A stretch of DNA of 37,381 nucleotides, taken from the NCBI GenBank assembly GCA_018381235.1, contig JAGZSF010000017.1, positions 1-37,381 on the forward strand, read 5' to 3'. A program made the position numbers and the translations under genes. Shown in pieces: positions 15,621-23,943 of this stretch. The notes under the pieces were generated by a model that saw only the letters and a program-made list of their open reading frames with translations, had not been told where the DNA came from and did not search any database. Source of the stretch: Collinsella sp. Its GTDB lineage: Bacteria; Actinomycetota; Coriobacteriia; Coriobacteriales; Coriobacteriaceae. Numbering within the stretch: position 1 is the stretch's first letter; every line of letters begins with the position of its first letter.

Positions 15621-17132
15621 CTATCGATAAGACACAGACTGCTGAGAGTCTTTCACGACTACATCGTGGGCGCCGCCTTCGACGATGGAGGTGGAGCTGA
15701 CCAGGGTCAGGCGTGCCTTTTCCTGGAGCTCGGGGATCGAGAGGGCACCGCAGTTGCACATCGTGGACTTGACCTTGTAGAGCGTGCCGCCCACGCCGTC
15801 CTTGAGGGAACCGGCGTAGGGAACGTAGGAGTCGACGCCCTCGACGAAGCTGAGCTTCGCGGCGCCGCCCAGGTCATAGCGCTGCCAGTTGCGGGCACGC
15901 GCGGAACCCTCGCCCCAGTACTCCTTCATGTACTGGCCGTTCACGTTGACGCGCTCGGTCGGGCTCTCGTCGAAGCGGGCGAAGTAGCGGCCCAGCATCA
16001 TAAAGTCGGCACCCATGGCAAGGGCGAGCGTCATGTGGTAGTCGTAGACGATGCCGCCGTCGGAGCACACGGGCACGTAGACGCCGGTCTCCTCGTAGTA
16101 CTCGTCGCGAGCGCGGCAGACATCGATCAGCGCGGTGGCCTGGCCACGGCCGATGCCCTTGGTCTCACGGGTGATGCAGATGGAGCCACCGCCGATACCG
16201 ACCTTGATGAAGTCGGCACCGCAGTCCGCCAAAAAGCGGAAGCCCTCGGCGTCGACGACGTTACCGGCACCGACCTTGACGTCCTCGCCGTAGTTGGCGC
16301 GGATCCACTCGATGGTGCGCTTCTGCCACTCGCTGAAGCCCTCGGAAGAGTCGATGCACAGGACATCGGCGCCGGCCTCGATGAGCAGCGGCACGCGCTC
16401 GGCATAGTCGCGGGTGTTGATACCGGCACCGACCATGTAGCGCTTGTCGTTATCGAGCAGCTCGTTGGGATTGGTCTTGTGGCTGTCGTAGTCCTTACGG
16501 AAGACGATGCCCATGAGGTGATCGTTGTCGTCGACGATGGGCAGGGCGTTGAGTTTGTTGTCCCAGATGACGTCGTTGGCAACCTTGAGGCTGATGTTCT
16601 TGTCGCCCACGATGAGCTGCTCACGCGGGGTCATGAACTCGGAGACCTTCGTCTGGTGGTCATCGCGGCTGGGACGATAATCACGGCTGGTGACGATGCC
16701 CAGGAGCTTACCCTTGGGAGTGCCGTCGTCGGTAACCGGCATGGTGGAATGACCGGTCTTCTCCTTGAGCTCGATGACCTGCTCCATGGTCATGTCGGGG
16801 GTCAGCGTGGAATCGGACTGAACGAAGCCAGCCTTGTGATCCTTGACGGCCTTGACCATAGCGGCCTCGGACTCGGCACTCTGGGAACCGTAAATGAAGG
16901 ACAGGCCACCCTCGGTAGCGAGCGCGACACCCATGTCGACGCCCGAGACGGACTGCATGATGGCGGAAACCATGGGGATGTTCAGGGTGATTGCCGGCTT
17001 CTCACCGCGCTTAAAGCGGGTTAGCGGCGTCTTAAGAGAGACGTTGTTGGGGATGCACTGCGAGGACGAGTAACCAGGGACCAGCAGATACTCCGAAAAC
17101 GTGTGGGACTCACCGGGAAAGAACGTAGCCAT
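15621..17132 (-). CDS. guaB: IMP dehydrogenase, divergent (Tritrichomonas-like) type
   Basis: IMPDH oxidises IMP to XMP, the committed step of GMP synthesis. The catalytic cysteine is C319 in GIGGGSICITRE, two CBS domains lie at about residues 100-220, and the mobile-flap dyad R418-Y419 sits in ARNWQRYDLG. From memory of the family, the length (503 aa), Cys319 and Arg418-Tyr419 coincide with the Tritrichomonas foetus enzyme, a divergent type long suspected to have been acquired from bacteria. It also shares motifs such as GRGQATA, SDGGIVYDYHMTLALAMGAD and STMCNCGAL. The start at 17132 follows GGAGAA. It is monocistronic, with its own promoter and terminator. Function is firm; the subfamily rests on recalled motifs. 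Confidence 0.95.
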   Translation of the reverse strand: MATFFPGESHTFSEYLLVPGYSSSQCIPNNVSLKTPLTRFKRGEKPAITLNIPMVSAIMQSVSGVDMGVALATEGGLSFIYGSQSAESEAAMVKAVKDHKAGFVQSDSTLTPDMTMEQVIELKEKTGHSTMPVTDDGTPKGKLLGIVTSRDYRPSRDDHQTKVSEFMTPREQLIVGDKNISLKVANDVIWDNKLNALPIVDDNDHLMGIVFRKDYDSHKTNPNELLDNDKRYMVGAGINTRDYAERVPLLIEAGADVLCIDSSEGFSEWQKRTIEWIRANYGEDVKVGAGNVVDAEGFRFLADCGADFIKVGIGGGSICITRETKGIGRGQATALIDVCRARDEYYEETGVYVPVCSDGGIVYDYHMTLALAMGADFMMLGRYFARFDESPTERVNVNGQYMKEYWGEGSARARNWQRYDLGGAAKLSFVEGVDSYVPYAGSLKDGVGGTLYKVKSTMCNCGALSIPELQEKARLTLVSSTSIVEGGAHDVVVKDSQQSVSYR

Positions 17133-17211
17133 GTTTCTCCTTTTTCCATGCGACCGGTCGGCTGCAGGCCTCGTAGGACCCAGCCCAACCTTGGGCGCCC
17201 AATACTGGGGA

Positions 17212-17240
17212 AGTATCTTAACGCATTTTGACTGCTACAA
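17212..17240 (-). promoter_or_regulatory. probable guaB promoter
   Basis: On the minus strand TTGTAG (17235-17240) and GATACT (17212-17217) are spaced by 17 bp, giving an ~70-nt leader before guaB. The match is moderate. The same intergenic region must also hold the promoter for the divergent regulator at 17326, which I cannot pick out. Confidence 0.4.
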
Positions 17241-17325
17241 TGCATGATTTAAGAAGAGCACACGAGGGTTTGACGCAGGCTTTGCGTTTGCCCAGCAAGC
17301 ACTTTAGCGGGGAGACGTGGAGCAC

Positions 17326-17670
17326 ATGGAGTACAAGACGACGGCAAAGTTGGTCATTCAAGCGTGCGACAAGGAATTGCCAGGTGTCTTCGGCCACGGC
17401 TGCGTCTTGCTGCTGCAAGGTATCGCCCGCGAGCACTCGCTCAACCGGGCCGCCAAAAGCATGGGCATGGCGTATTCCAAGGCTTGGCGCATCGTAAACG
17501 AGGCCGAAGGCCAGCTGGGATGCAAACTCATCGAGCGCGACGGCGCCCGCGGATCCACCCTCACCCCCGCCGGCGAGCGAGCCATCGAAGTCTACGAGAC
17601 GTTGCAGAGCGAGATCAACAACGTCATCGCCACCAAAGCCAACGACCTCATCGCCAGCATCAAAAAGTAG
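17326..17670 (+). CDS. ModE-like winged-helix DNA-binding protein
   Basis: This small transcription regulator (114 aa from the ATG) consists only of the LysR/ModE-type winged helix. The recognition-helix region reads NRAAKSMGMAYSKAWRIVNE and the wing LIERDGARGSTLTPAGERAIE, followed by a short helix. It lacks the molop molybdate-binding domains of full ModE, so the ligand, if any, is unknown. GGGGAG lies 11 nt before the ATG at 17326. A GTG nine bases earlier is in frame but too close to that site. It is divergent from guaB and convergent with the PLP-fold gene. No molybdate genes are nearby, so its target cannot be inferred. Confidence 0.85.
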   Translation: MEYKTTAKLVIQACDKELPGVFGHGCVLLLQGIAREHSLNRAAKSMGMAYSKAWRIVNEAEGQLGCKLIERDGARGSTLTPAGERAIEVYETLQSEINNVIATKANDLIASIKK

Positions 17671-17710
17671 CTAATTTGGGACGGGGCTTTTTTAGCTGCA
17701 CAACCCCTTC

Positions 17711-17787
17711 TCATAAGTTGCGGTGAAATAGGGACTGTTTATGCCGATAAAGCCGTAAATCAATCCCTATTTCACCGCAACTTATGA
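17711..17787. repeat. perfect 24-bp palindromic element
   Basis: Two perfect 24-bp inverted arms (17711-17734 and 17764-17787) flank a 29-nt centre that itself contains TTTAT/ATAAA. It lies between the convergent ModE-like and PLP-fold genes, where it could terminate both, but no U-tract is obvious. The near-perfect arms and intergenic position suggest a REP/MITE-like dispersed element. That can only be shown by finding other copies. Confidence 0.6.
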
Positions 17788-17804
17788 AGACGAGGATGAT
17801 TTAG

Positions 17805-18815
17805 CTAGTTGCGGAAGGCATTATCTAGGGTGGCGGCCACGATCAAAGGGTCATCGGTGCCGGCGAAGAGGCGGATGGTGCTCCCCTGCTTGCCGCGTGG
17901 AGCCGAAAGACGCGTCGTTGCGCCGCCGGCGGACGATGTGCGAAACTCCTCCGGCAAAGCAACGAACAGATCATCCGCACTACGCTCGATAAGGTCGAAT
18001 TCAACTGCCGGGCCAAAGCCGTGCTCGAGGATTCCCGTTGCAACCGCATGGTCGGGATGCGAGCTCAGTCCGGGATAGCGCACGTTGCGTACCATCTCAT
18101 TGGCGGCCAGATACTCGGCCAGCGCACGGGCGCGGTCGAAGTGTGCCTGCATGCGGACATTAAGCGAGGAAAGCCCGCGCTCCAGCACGTCGGCCTCCCC
18201 GGCAGAAAGGTCGAGTGCCAAAGCACCGCAGCCTGCAAACAAAGCATGCGCGCACTCGGCAGCAGCATCCACACGATGGCGCTTGAGCTGCGAGCGCGCC
18301 ACCGAAGCGGCAACGAGCTTGCGCGGAGCCTTACCGGCGCACACACGGTCGAGCGCCTCAAGCGACAGCGCAGCACCTAGCCGCAGCGGATCGCAGCCAA
18401 AAGCCGACGCCACGGTGTTATCCACCACGAGCAGCGCATGAGCCTCACGCGCTGCGCGGCCTAACGCACGAAGATCGGGGACGCGCAGACCAAACCCGCC
18501 GATAGAGTTCACAAACCACCACAGGTGCGGCCCCTCGGCATCAAACGAAGCATCAAAGTTCTCGGACGCGGCGACAAACGCCTCGACGGATGACGAGCCC
18601 ACCAGCGCGACATCGAGGCCATCAAAGCCGCGCGCAAACGCATCGGCAAAGTCATCCGCAAAGGCCACCAGACGGTCACCGGGACGCACAATACCCAGCA
18701 GCGACAGAGCCGCCGGCACATGCGGGGCCGCAACAAGACGCGCCTCGCGCGCACTGGACCTCAAAGCCCAGGCCTCTTCTAGCTGCTGTACATCCACACG
18801 GCACCGTCCCTTCAT
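17805..18815 (-). CDS. Cys/Met-metabolism PLP-fold protein, apparently lacking the catalytic lysine
   Basis: This 336-aa protein resembles the cystathionine gamma-synthase / methionine gamma-lyase family (fold type I, PF01053). Recognisable parts are the segment ending LLVVDNTVASAFGCDPLRLGA, which matches the DNTFATP...PLELGAD region, and a C-terminal SLNVRMQAHFDRARALAEYL...VRNVRYPGL...G block. Where the family has the PLP-binding S-x-TKY motif after the DNT segment, this protein reads LSLEALDRVCAGKAPRK, with no equivalent SxTK. It may be catalytically dead or use a displaced lysine. The start is uncertain: ATG at 18815 or GTG at 18797, the latter preceded by AAGGGA. Its 5' end abuts the terminator at 18820-18855, so expression may depend on read-through. 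Confidence 0.7.
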   Translation of the reverse strand: MKGRCRVDVQQLEEAWALRSSAREARLVAAPHVPAALSLLGIVRPGDRLVAFADDFADAFARGFDGLDVALVGSSSVEAFVAASENFDASFDAEGPHLWWFVNSIGGFGLRVPDLRALGRAAREAHALLVVDNTVASAFGCDPLRLGAALSLEALDRVCAGKAPRKLVAASVARSQLKRHRVDAAAECAHALFAGCGALALDLSAGEADVLERGLSSLNVRMQAHFDRARALAEYLAANEMVRNVRYPGLSSHPDHAVATGILEHGFGPAVEFDLIERSADDLFVALPEEFRTSSAGGATTRLSAPRGKQGSTIRLFAGTDDPLIVAATLDNAFRN

Positions 18816-18819
18816 AAGC

Positions 18820-18855
18820 AAAAACCCACGATGCGGGTGTTCCCCGCATCGTGGG
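18820..18855 (-). terminator. intrinsic terminator after the sucrose hydrolase gene
   Basis: On the minus strand a perfect 13-bp GC-rich stem (18825-18837 / 18843-18855, 5-nt loop) is followed by TTTTT. It lies about 40 nt past the GH32 stop codon, so it ends the sucrose operon. The T-run ends only 5 bp before the ATG of the next gene. Confidence 0.85.
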
Positions 18856-18893
18856 CAACGGCTGCAGTATAGCGCCGATAGGCGACGAATCGC

Positions 18894-20435
18894 CTAGATG
18901 TTGAGCGTGTGATAGGTCACGTTCGCACCCGGAGCATCAACGGACACGCCATAGGCCTCGGGATAGATGCGCGTCGAAAACACGAGCGCGCCATCGTTCA
19001 CAAACACCTCGACCGACGAGATATCGTCAACAACGCGCACGTTACGAACCTCGTCGATGGGCTCCCAGCGCACGGTACGACCGCAACCGGCAGAAGCGCG
19101 ACCCTCATCGGTAAATCGCATCTCAAAGCGCGAGGGCAGCTCGCCCTCGGCGGGCACAAACGACAGCTTCAGCTCGCCATCAACGGTTGCGGTGAACGCT
19201 CCGTCGACACCGTCGACAACAACGTCAAAGCAGGTATCGCCGGCAACCTCCAACGAGCCCTCCCCTACACGCACCGAGGCATAATGGTGCTCAATCTCGC
19301 GCGCCGGCTGCTGCAGTACCACGCCGCCGTCACCGGCCGTAAGCTCGCGCGGCACCGTCATGCAGTGCTGCCAGCCGCACACCACGGTCGGTGCGTTGCC
19401 ATAGGTCGGCTCATCGGGCATGCCCATCCAGCCGATTAGAATATGGCGACCGTCCTCGGACGTAAACTCCTGCGGAGCATAGAAGTCAAAACCGGCGTCC
19501 CACAGGCGGAACTCGCCCAGCTCATAGGCACTGTCGCCACCAGTGATATCACCCGTTACAGGCATGTACCCAGCAGCGTATACGTTGCCACGGTCCCAAC
19601 GACCGCCCTCGAGCCCCTGGGGTGAGAAGGACAGGAACTTCGCCGCTACACCGCCATCCACCTCAAGCTCAAGGTATCCCGGGCACTCCCACATAAAGCC
19701 AAAGCGCTCGGGCGTAGACACGCGGCTCTCGAGCTCCCAGCTCAACATATCGGCCGAGCCATACACCAAGATCTCGCCCACATCACGCCCGGCACCCTCG
19801 CCGTGCATAGCGCAAAATCGACTATCGACATGCGGACCATCCACGCGACGACGCGCGCCCAGCACCATGTGGTAACGCCCATCGTCATCGCGCCACACCT
19901 TAGGGTCGCGCACGTGGCAGGTCAAATCCTCGGGATAGTCATCGGACGCCAGCACCACGCGCTTTTGGCTGAACTCCCGACCGGCAAGGCCATCAACGCT
20001 CTCGACATAAACAGTATCGGCGCGGCGGCCGGCATTGACGTAGTCGTACGTCCCGTCCGCATCGGATAGCTTCACGTTGCCCGTGTACAGCACGCGAATG
20101 CGGCCGTCCTCGGCAAGCGCGGAGCCCGAATACACGCCATGGCAATCGAACGGCTCGTCGGGCAGCAGCGGGGCGCCAACGTAGTCCCACGTCATAAGAT
20201 CGCGACTCGTCGCATGGCCCCAGACCTTAACGCCACCCTCGACATCAAAGGGCGCATATTGAAAATAGGCGTGGAACACGCCGCCCGCTTGGCAAAGACC
20301 GTTGGGATCGTTGAGCCAGCCCGCCGGCGGCATAATATGGAAGCGCTGGCCATACGCGCCATGACCGCACTCAGAGGCGGCGGTGTCAACAGCGGCAACC
20401 AGCTTTGCAAGGTCGCGGCCAAGTGCATTAGACAT
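18894..20435 (-). CDS. sucrose-6-phosphate hydrolase, GH32
   Basis: This enzyme splits sucrose-6-phosphate, delivered by the PTS, into glucose-6-phosphate and fructose. GH32 signatures are present: W40-L-N-D43-P-N-G with the nucleophile D43, the transition-state motif in CHVRDPKV, and the acid/base glutamate in MWECPGY. A C-terminal beta-sandwich (SVEVFVNDGALVFSTRIYP) completes the 513-aa protein, a normal length for ScrB/SacA. It follows the PTS gene after 107 nt. That gap holds a hairpin (20491-20528) without a U-tract, which may tune relative expression. Invertase on free sucrose is possible, but the PTS neighbour favours the phosphorylated substrate. Confidence 0.93.
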   Translation of the reverse strand: MSNALGRDLAKLVAAVDTAASECGHGAYGQRFHIMPPAGWLNDPNGLCQAGGVFHAYFQYAPFDVEGGVKVWGHATSRDLMTWDYVGAPLLPDEPFDCHGVYSGSALAEDGRIRVLYTGNVKLSDADGTYDYVNAGRRADTVYVESVDGLAGREFSQKRVVLASDDYPEDLTCHVRDPKVWRDDDGRYHMVLGARRRVDGPHVDSRFCAMHGEGAGRDVGEILVYGSADMLSWELESRVSTPERFGFMWECPGYLELEVDGGVAAKFLSFSPQGLEGGRWDRGNVYAAGYMPVTGDITGGDSAYELGEFRLWDAGFDFYAPQEFTSEDGRHILIGWMGMPDEPTYGNAPTVVCGWQHCMTVPRELTAGDGGVVLQQPAREIEHHYASVRVGEGSLEVAGDTCFDVVVDGVDGAFTATVDGELKLSFVPAEGELPSRFEMRFTDEGRASAGCGRTVRWEPIDEVRNVRVVDDISSVEVFVNDGALVFSTRIYPEAYGVSVDAPGANVTYHTLNI

Positions 20436-20490
20436 ATCAAAGTCCTAACGGATCGAAAGTTACAAGGCGCCAGAGATCGGTGCCAGATGC

Positions 20491-20528
20491 GGGAAACACC
20501 CGCGAGCATACAGCCCGCGGGCATTCCC
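20491..20528 (-). other. intercistronic hairpin between PTS and hydrolase genes
   Basis: GGGAA and ACCCGCG pair with CGCGGGC and TTCCC, giving about 12 bp around an 11-nt loop. No U-run follows on the minus strand. Hairpins of this kind between co-transcribed genes often stabilise the upstream message or cause partial termination. Function here is inferred from position only. Confidence 0.45.
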
Positions 20529-20542
20529 TCAATCAAAAGCTC

Positions 20543-21943
20543 TTAGGCCTGCTCGGAAACCTTGGGCTCGTCCTTGTACAGGACAAACGAGACGGCAAAG
20601 GAAACCAGCGCGGCGACCGCAAACATGATCGCGTACTGCACGGGCTGGTCCAGGCACAGCAGGATACCGAAGATGCCGGTAACGCCGGTGCCAGAAGCGG
20701 CAAGCGAAGTGAGCGCGCAGACCAGGGCACCGCAGCCACCGCCGATGCAGCCGGCGATGAAGGGCTTAAAGAAGCGCAGGTTCACACCAAAGATGGCAGG
20801 CTCGGTAATGCCCATGAAGGCGGACAGGGCCGAAGGAAGCGCCAGGCCCTTGATCTTGGCATCGCTGGTCTTAAAGGCAACGGCGAGCGCGGCGCCACCC
20901 TGCGCGATGTTGGCAGCGCTGGCGATGGGCAGCCAATAGGTCACGCCGTACTGGGCGAGCTGGCCCAGGTCGATGGCGGTGTACATCTGGTGGATACCGG
21001 TAACGACCGTGGGGGCATAGAACAGGCCGACGATAAAGGAACCGATGCCGAAGGGCAGGGTGAGCAGGGCCTGAATCAGACCGAGAATGGCGTTCTCGGC
21101 CCAGACAAAGATGGGGCCGACGGCAACAAGGGTCACGAGCACGGTCACGAACACCGAGACGAGCGGGGTCACAAAGAGGTCGAACATCTCGGGAACGATC
21201 TTGTGCAGGCGCTTCTCGAGGAAGGCCAGAATAGCGCAGGCGATGACAATGGGGATAACGTGGCCTTGATAACCGACCCACTCAAAGCTGTATACGCCAG
21301 GGATGACGGTGACCATGGTCTGCACGCCCTCAGAGGCAACCGTGTAGGCGCTTTGCAGCGAGGAGTTGATGAACGCACCGCCGACGACGGCGCCCAGGTA
21401 CGGGTTGGCGCCAAAGGCCTTAGCAGCGGAGTAACCGATCAGGATCTGCAGAATACCAAAGGACGTGCCCGAGACCAGGTCGGCGATCTTGTAGATAAAG
21501 TTATTGGTGTCGAGCGCGATAAAGCCGTTGGAGGCCATAAAGTTGAGGGCACTCATAATGCCCAGCAGCAGGCCCGAAGCCACGATGGCGGGGATGATGG
21601 GGACAAAGACGTCGCCGAGCACCTTAATGGCACGCATAAAGATGTTCTGCTGCTGCGCCGCGGCCTCCTTGACCTCGGCCTTGGTGGCAGCCTCGACGCC
21701 ACTGAGCGCGATGAACTCCTCGTAGACCTTATTGACGGTGCCAGTGCCAAAAATAATCTGGAGCTGGCCCTGGGCTTCAAAGACGCCCTTAGCGCCGTCA
21801 ATATTCTCGAGGGCCTCCTTGTCAACCTTCGCGTTATCGGCAATCACCAGGCGCAGACGCGTGGCGCAGTGTGCGGCCGAAACAACGTTGCCGGCGCCAC
21901 CGATGTTGTCGAGCACCTCTTGGGCTGATTTGCGGTAGTCCAT
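20543..21943 (-). CDS. PTS transporter EIIBC, sucrose-type
   Basis: This membrane component of the phosphotransferase system imports and phosphorylates a glucoside, most likely sucrose. The N-terminal EIIB domain has the phospho-cysteine C26 in SAAHCATRLRL. The EIIC domain is strongly hydrophobic and carries the family signature GITEPAIFGVNLR near residue 380. There is no EIIA domain, so an EIIA from elsewhere must supply phosphate. The start at 21943 (MDYRKSAQEV, 466 aa) follows GGAGGAAAGGG. A longer in-frame reading begins inside the leader hairpin. The GH32 gene downstream and LacI-type gene upstream support sucrose; trehalose or beta-glucoside EIIBC proteins look similar. Confidence 0.93.
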   Translation of the reverse strand: MDYRKSAQEVLDNIGGAGNVVSAAHCATRLRLVIADNAKVDKEALENIDGAKGVFEAQGQLQIIFGTGTVNKVYEEFIALSGVEAATKAEVKEAAAQQQNIFMRAIKVLGDVFVPIIPAIVASGLLLGIMSALNFMASNGFIALDTNNFIYKIADLVSGTSFGILQILIGYSAAKAFGANPYLGAVVGGAFINSSLQSAYTVASEGVQTMVTVIPGVYSFEWVGYQGHVIPIVIACAILAFLEKRLHKIVPEMFDLFVTPLVSVFVTVLVTLVAVGPIFVWAENAILGLIQALLTLPFGIGSFIVGLFYAPTVVTGIHQMYTAIDLGQLAQYGVTYWLPIASAANIAQGGAALAVAFKTSDAKIKGLALPSALSAFMGITEPAIFGVNLRFFKPFIAGCIGGGCGALVCALTSLAASGTGVTGIFGILLCLDQPVQYAIMFAVAALVSFAVSFVLYKDEPKVSEQA

Positions 21944-21961
21944 GACTTCCCTTTCCTCCAA

Positions 21962-21979
21962 CGGGTGCATGCGCACCCG
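21962..21979 (-). other. leader hairpin before the PTS gene
   Basis: CGGGTGC-ATGC-GCACCCG is a perfect 7-bp stem with a 4-nt loop, placed between the operator and the ribosome-binding site. It may protect the 5' end or act as a second protein-binding palindrome. Confidence 0.4.
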
Positions 21980-21999
21980 ACTACCTTTGACACTTACAC

Positions 22000-22013
22000 T
22001 GTAATCGTTTTCA
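22000..22013 (-). promoter_or_regulatory. LacI/CcpA-family operator (cre-like) before the PTS gene
   Basis: The minus strand reads TGAAAACGATTACA, which fits the cre consensus TGWAANCGNTNWCA at every position. It is also a typical LacI-family half-site pair with a central CG. A -10-like TACTAT (22014-22019) abuts it upstream, so bound repressor would block the promoter. The neighbouring LacI-type regulator is the obvious ligand, but a CcpA-like global regulator is possible. Confidence 0.6.
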
Positions 22014-22101
22014 TAGTAGGGTGAACGGTAGGAAAAAGCCGGCGAATGGTAGTTTTACCGCAAAAACAGGGGCCTCAAAGGCAGGCAGACATGCCCAAAG
22101 C

Positions 22102-23082
22102 CTAGACATTCATAAGTTGATGGCCGAGTTTGAGCGTCTTGAGACCGCTCTCCCCCTCCACGCCATCGAGCGTGTTGAGCAACATATTGGTCGCCTCGAC
22201 GCCACTGGTCAGGTAGCCATAATGCACGGTGGGAATGCCGCCCGTCAGCGCGCGCAAAAACGCGTTGTCGCCAAAACCGCTCACGCGGTGTATACCCTCG
22301 CCCATGCCGCGAACCTCATCAATGGCACGCAGCGCGCCCGCCGCCATGGTGTCGGTCGCGCACGCGATAAACGAAACATCGGGGTCGACGGAAAGCAGTT
22401 CACGCGCCGCACCATAGCCCGAGTCGAGCGTAAACGAGCCCAGGCGAATCAAGGCGGCATCGAGCGGGTTGCCCGCGGCGCGCAAGCCGGCCTCAAAACC
22501 GCGACGGCGGTCATAACCAGCAGCGCGGTCCTCCTCGGTAACTCCAATATAGGCAATCTTGCCGTCCACGCGACCCGCAAGCGCATGGCCCAGCTCAAAG
22601 GCGGCCTCGTAATCGTCGTGATAGACGCACGCCGCGCCCTCAACATTCTGACCGATCAGCACGATGGGCACACGGCACGATTCAATCGCCCGACGGTGCT
22701 CGTCGGTAATCATGGTTGCTACCAGCACAATGCCATCGACCGGGTGGTTTTGGAATAAATCGAGGTATTCGAGCTCGCGATCGGGGGCATTGTCGGTATT
22801 GGCAAGCAACATCTGGTAGCCACGACGACCGAGCACCTGGCCGATGCCGGCGGTAATGCGGCTCACGGATTCCGAGTTGATCTTGGGCACGATGACGCCG
22901 ATGAGCTTGGTAGAGCCGGTGCGCAGCGCGCGAGCCTGGCTGGACCGCACGTATCCGGTCAGCTCAATCGCCTGCTTAATGCGCTCGGCCTTGTCCGCCG
23001 AGATATATCCACCGTTGAGGTAGCGCGAGACGGCGGCGCTCGAAACGCCCGCCAGCTCGGCCACATCTTTCATCTTTACCAC
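22102..23082 (-). CDS. LacI-family transcriptional regulator of the sucrose genes
   Basis: This is a repressor of the LacI/GalR family with an N-terminal helix-turn-helix (KDVAELAGVSSAAVSRYLNGG) and a periplasmic-binding-protein-like effector domain (IGVIVPKINSESVSRI, DGIVLVATM, FIACATDTMAAGALRAI). I choose the GTG at 23082 (MVKMKDVAELAG, 326 aa). It is preceded by AGGGG at good spacing and gives the usual family N-terminus. The ATG at 23115 overlaps a -10-like TATCAT and is probably upstream of transcription start. It precedes the PTS and GH32 genes in the same direction, with the operator in between, so it likely represses them in the absence of sucrose or a derivative. Confidence 0.92.
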   Translation of the reverse strand: MVKMKDVAELAGVSSAAVSRYLNGGYISADKAERIKQAIELTGYVRSSQARALRTGSTKLIGVIVPKINSESVSRITAGIGQVLGRRGYQMLLANTDNAPDRELEYLDLFQNHPVDGIVLVATMITDEHRRAIESCRVPIVLIGQNVEGAACVYHDDYEAAFELGHALAGRVDGKIAYIGVTEEDRAAGYDRRRGFEAGLRAAGNPLDAALIRLGSFTLDSGYGAARELLSVDPDVSFIACATDTMAAGALRAIDEVRGMGEGIHRVSGFGDNAFLRALTGGIPTVHYGYLTSGVEATNMLLNTLDGVEGESGLKTLKLGHQLMNV

Positions 23083-23201
23083 GAGCACCCCTGACAACGA
23101 ATTCACAAGCACCATGATAGCTGCCTTGCCAGCAAATTGAGTAAATAGAATTCCTGGTCAAGCAAACGTCAGCGAGCGCGCAGCTGCCGTGGCTATTATG
23201 T

Positions 23202-23225
23202 TCCGGCGTTCTAACGAACGCCGGA
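23202..23225 (-). terminator. hairpin after the last gene of the Pel cluster
   Basis: A perfect 10-bp stem (TCCGGCGTTC / GAACGCCGGA, TAAC loop) lies 50 nt beyond the DUF4956 stop codon on the minus strand. No good U-tract follows, so it is a likely but weak terminator separating the Pel cluster from the LacI gene. Confidence 0.5.
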
Positions 23226-23274
23226 CCGCTCGACGCTGCGCGGGCATCTGCCGGGCGATCTGCTCGCTAGGGTT

Positions 23275-23940
23275 CTACCCGTGGTATTCGCCGTTGTACT
23301 GGATGAGTGTCAGGTCCTCCACGCCGTCGAGCGCGCGAATGGCGTCCGCATAGGGCATGTCAACGCCGTCCGAGAACACCTCTACGGCCATCTCCACCTT
23401 GTCACCGCGCATGGTCTTGGACTTCACCGTAAACTTGGTGCGCCCAAACGCGCGCACGATATCATCACCGGTGGTCTGGCCCGCGTAGTGGATGACCATC
23501 ATGTACACGCGCGCCTTGTCCTGATGGCTTGCAAAGCCGGCGATCATCGCCACGATGACCACCGCCGTGAGCCCCACGAGCGCATACATGCCGGCGCCCG
23601 CCGTAATGCCCGTAGTAATAGCCCAAAACAGATACAGCAGGTCGAGCGGGTCCTTGACCGCCGTACGGTAGCGGACGATAGACAGAGCACCGACCATACC
23701 GAGCGAGATAACCACGTTCGTCGAGATCGCGAGCGTCACCATGCAGGTGAGCACGCACATGCCCACGAGCGTCACGGCAAAGCTGCGCGAGTACACCACG
23801 CCGGTAAAGAAGCGCTTGTACACGCAATAGATCAGGATGCCCATGGCGAGCGCCACGAGCAGCGACAGGCCAATCTTGGAAGGGTCGACCTGACCAAACG
23901 CCTCCAAGACGGAGTTCTTAAAAAAGTCTCTGGTGCTCAT
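23275..23940 (-). CDS. DUF4956 membrane protein
   Basis: This is a 221-aa integral membrane protein with about four N-terminal transmembrane segments (IGLSLLVALAMGILIYCVY, SFAVTLVGMCVLTCMVTLAI, the SLGMVGALSIVRYRTAVKDP region, ITAGAGMYALVGLTAVVIVA). A soluble ferredoxin-like C-terminal domain follows. The SLGMVGALSIVRYRTAVKDP segment is the hallmark of DUF4956. The family has no known biochemical role but often neighbours VTC-domain and CotH-kinase genes, as here. It follows the VTC gene after 3 nt and is the last gene of the Pel operon. It may be the membrane anchor or channel for the VTC partner; that is inference. Confidence 0.88.
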   Translation of the reverse strand: MSTRDFFKNSVLEAFGQVDPSKIGLSLLVALAMGILIYCVYKRFFTGVVYSRSFAVTLVGMCVLTCMVTLAISTNVVISLGMVGALSIVRYRTAVKDPLDLLYLFWAITTGITAGAGMYALVGLTAVVIVAMIAGFASHQDKARVYMMVIHYAGQTTGDDIVRAFGRTKFTVKSKTMRGDKVEMAVEVFSDGVDMPYADAIRALDGVEDLTLIQYNGEYHG

Positions 23941-23943
23941 GGT

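Noticed and set aside
15585..17024. Plus-strand ORF of 479 codons opposite guaB
   Set aside because: Antisense to a protein with an intact IMPDH active site; no motif of its own.
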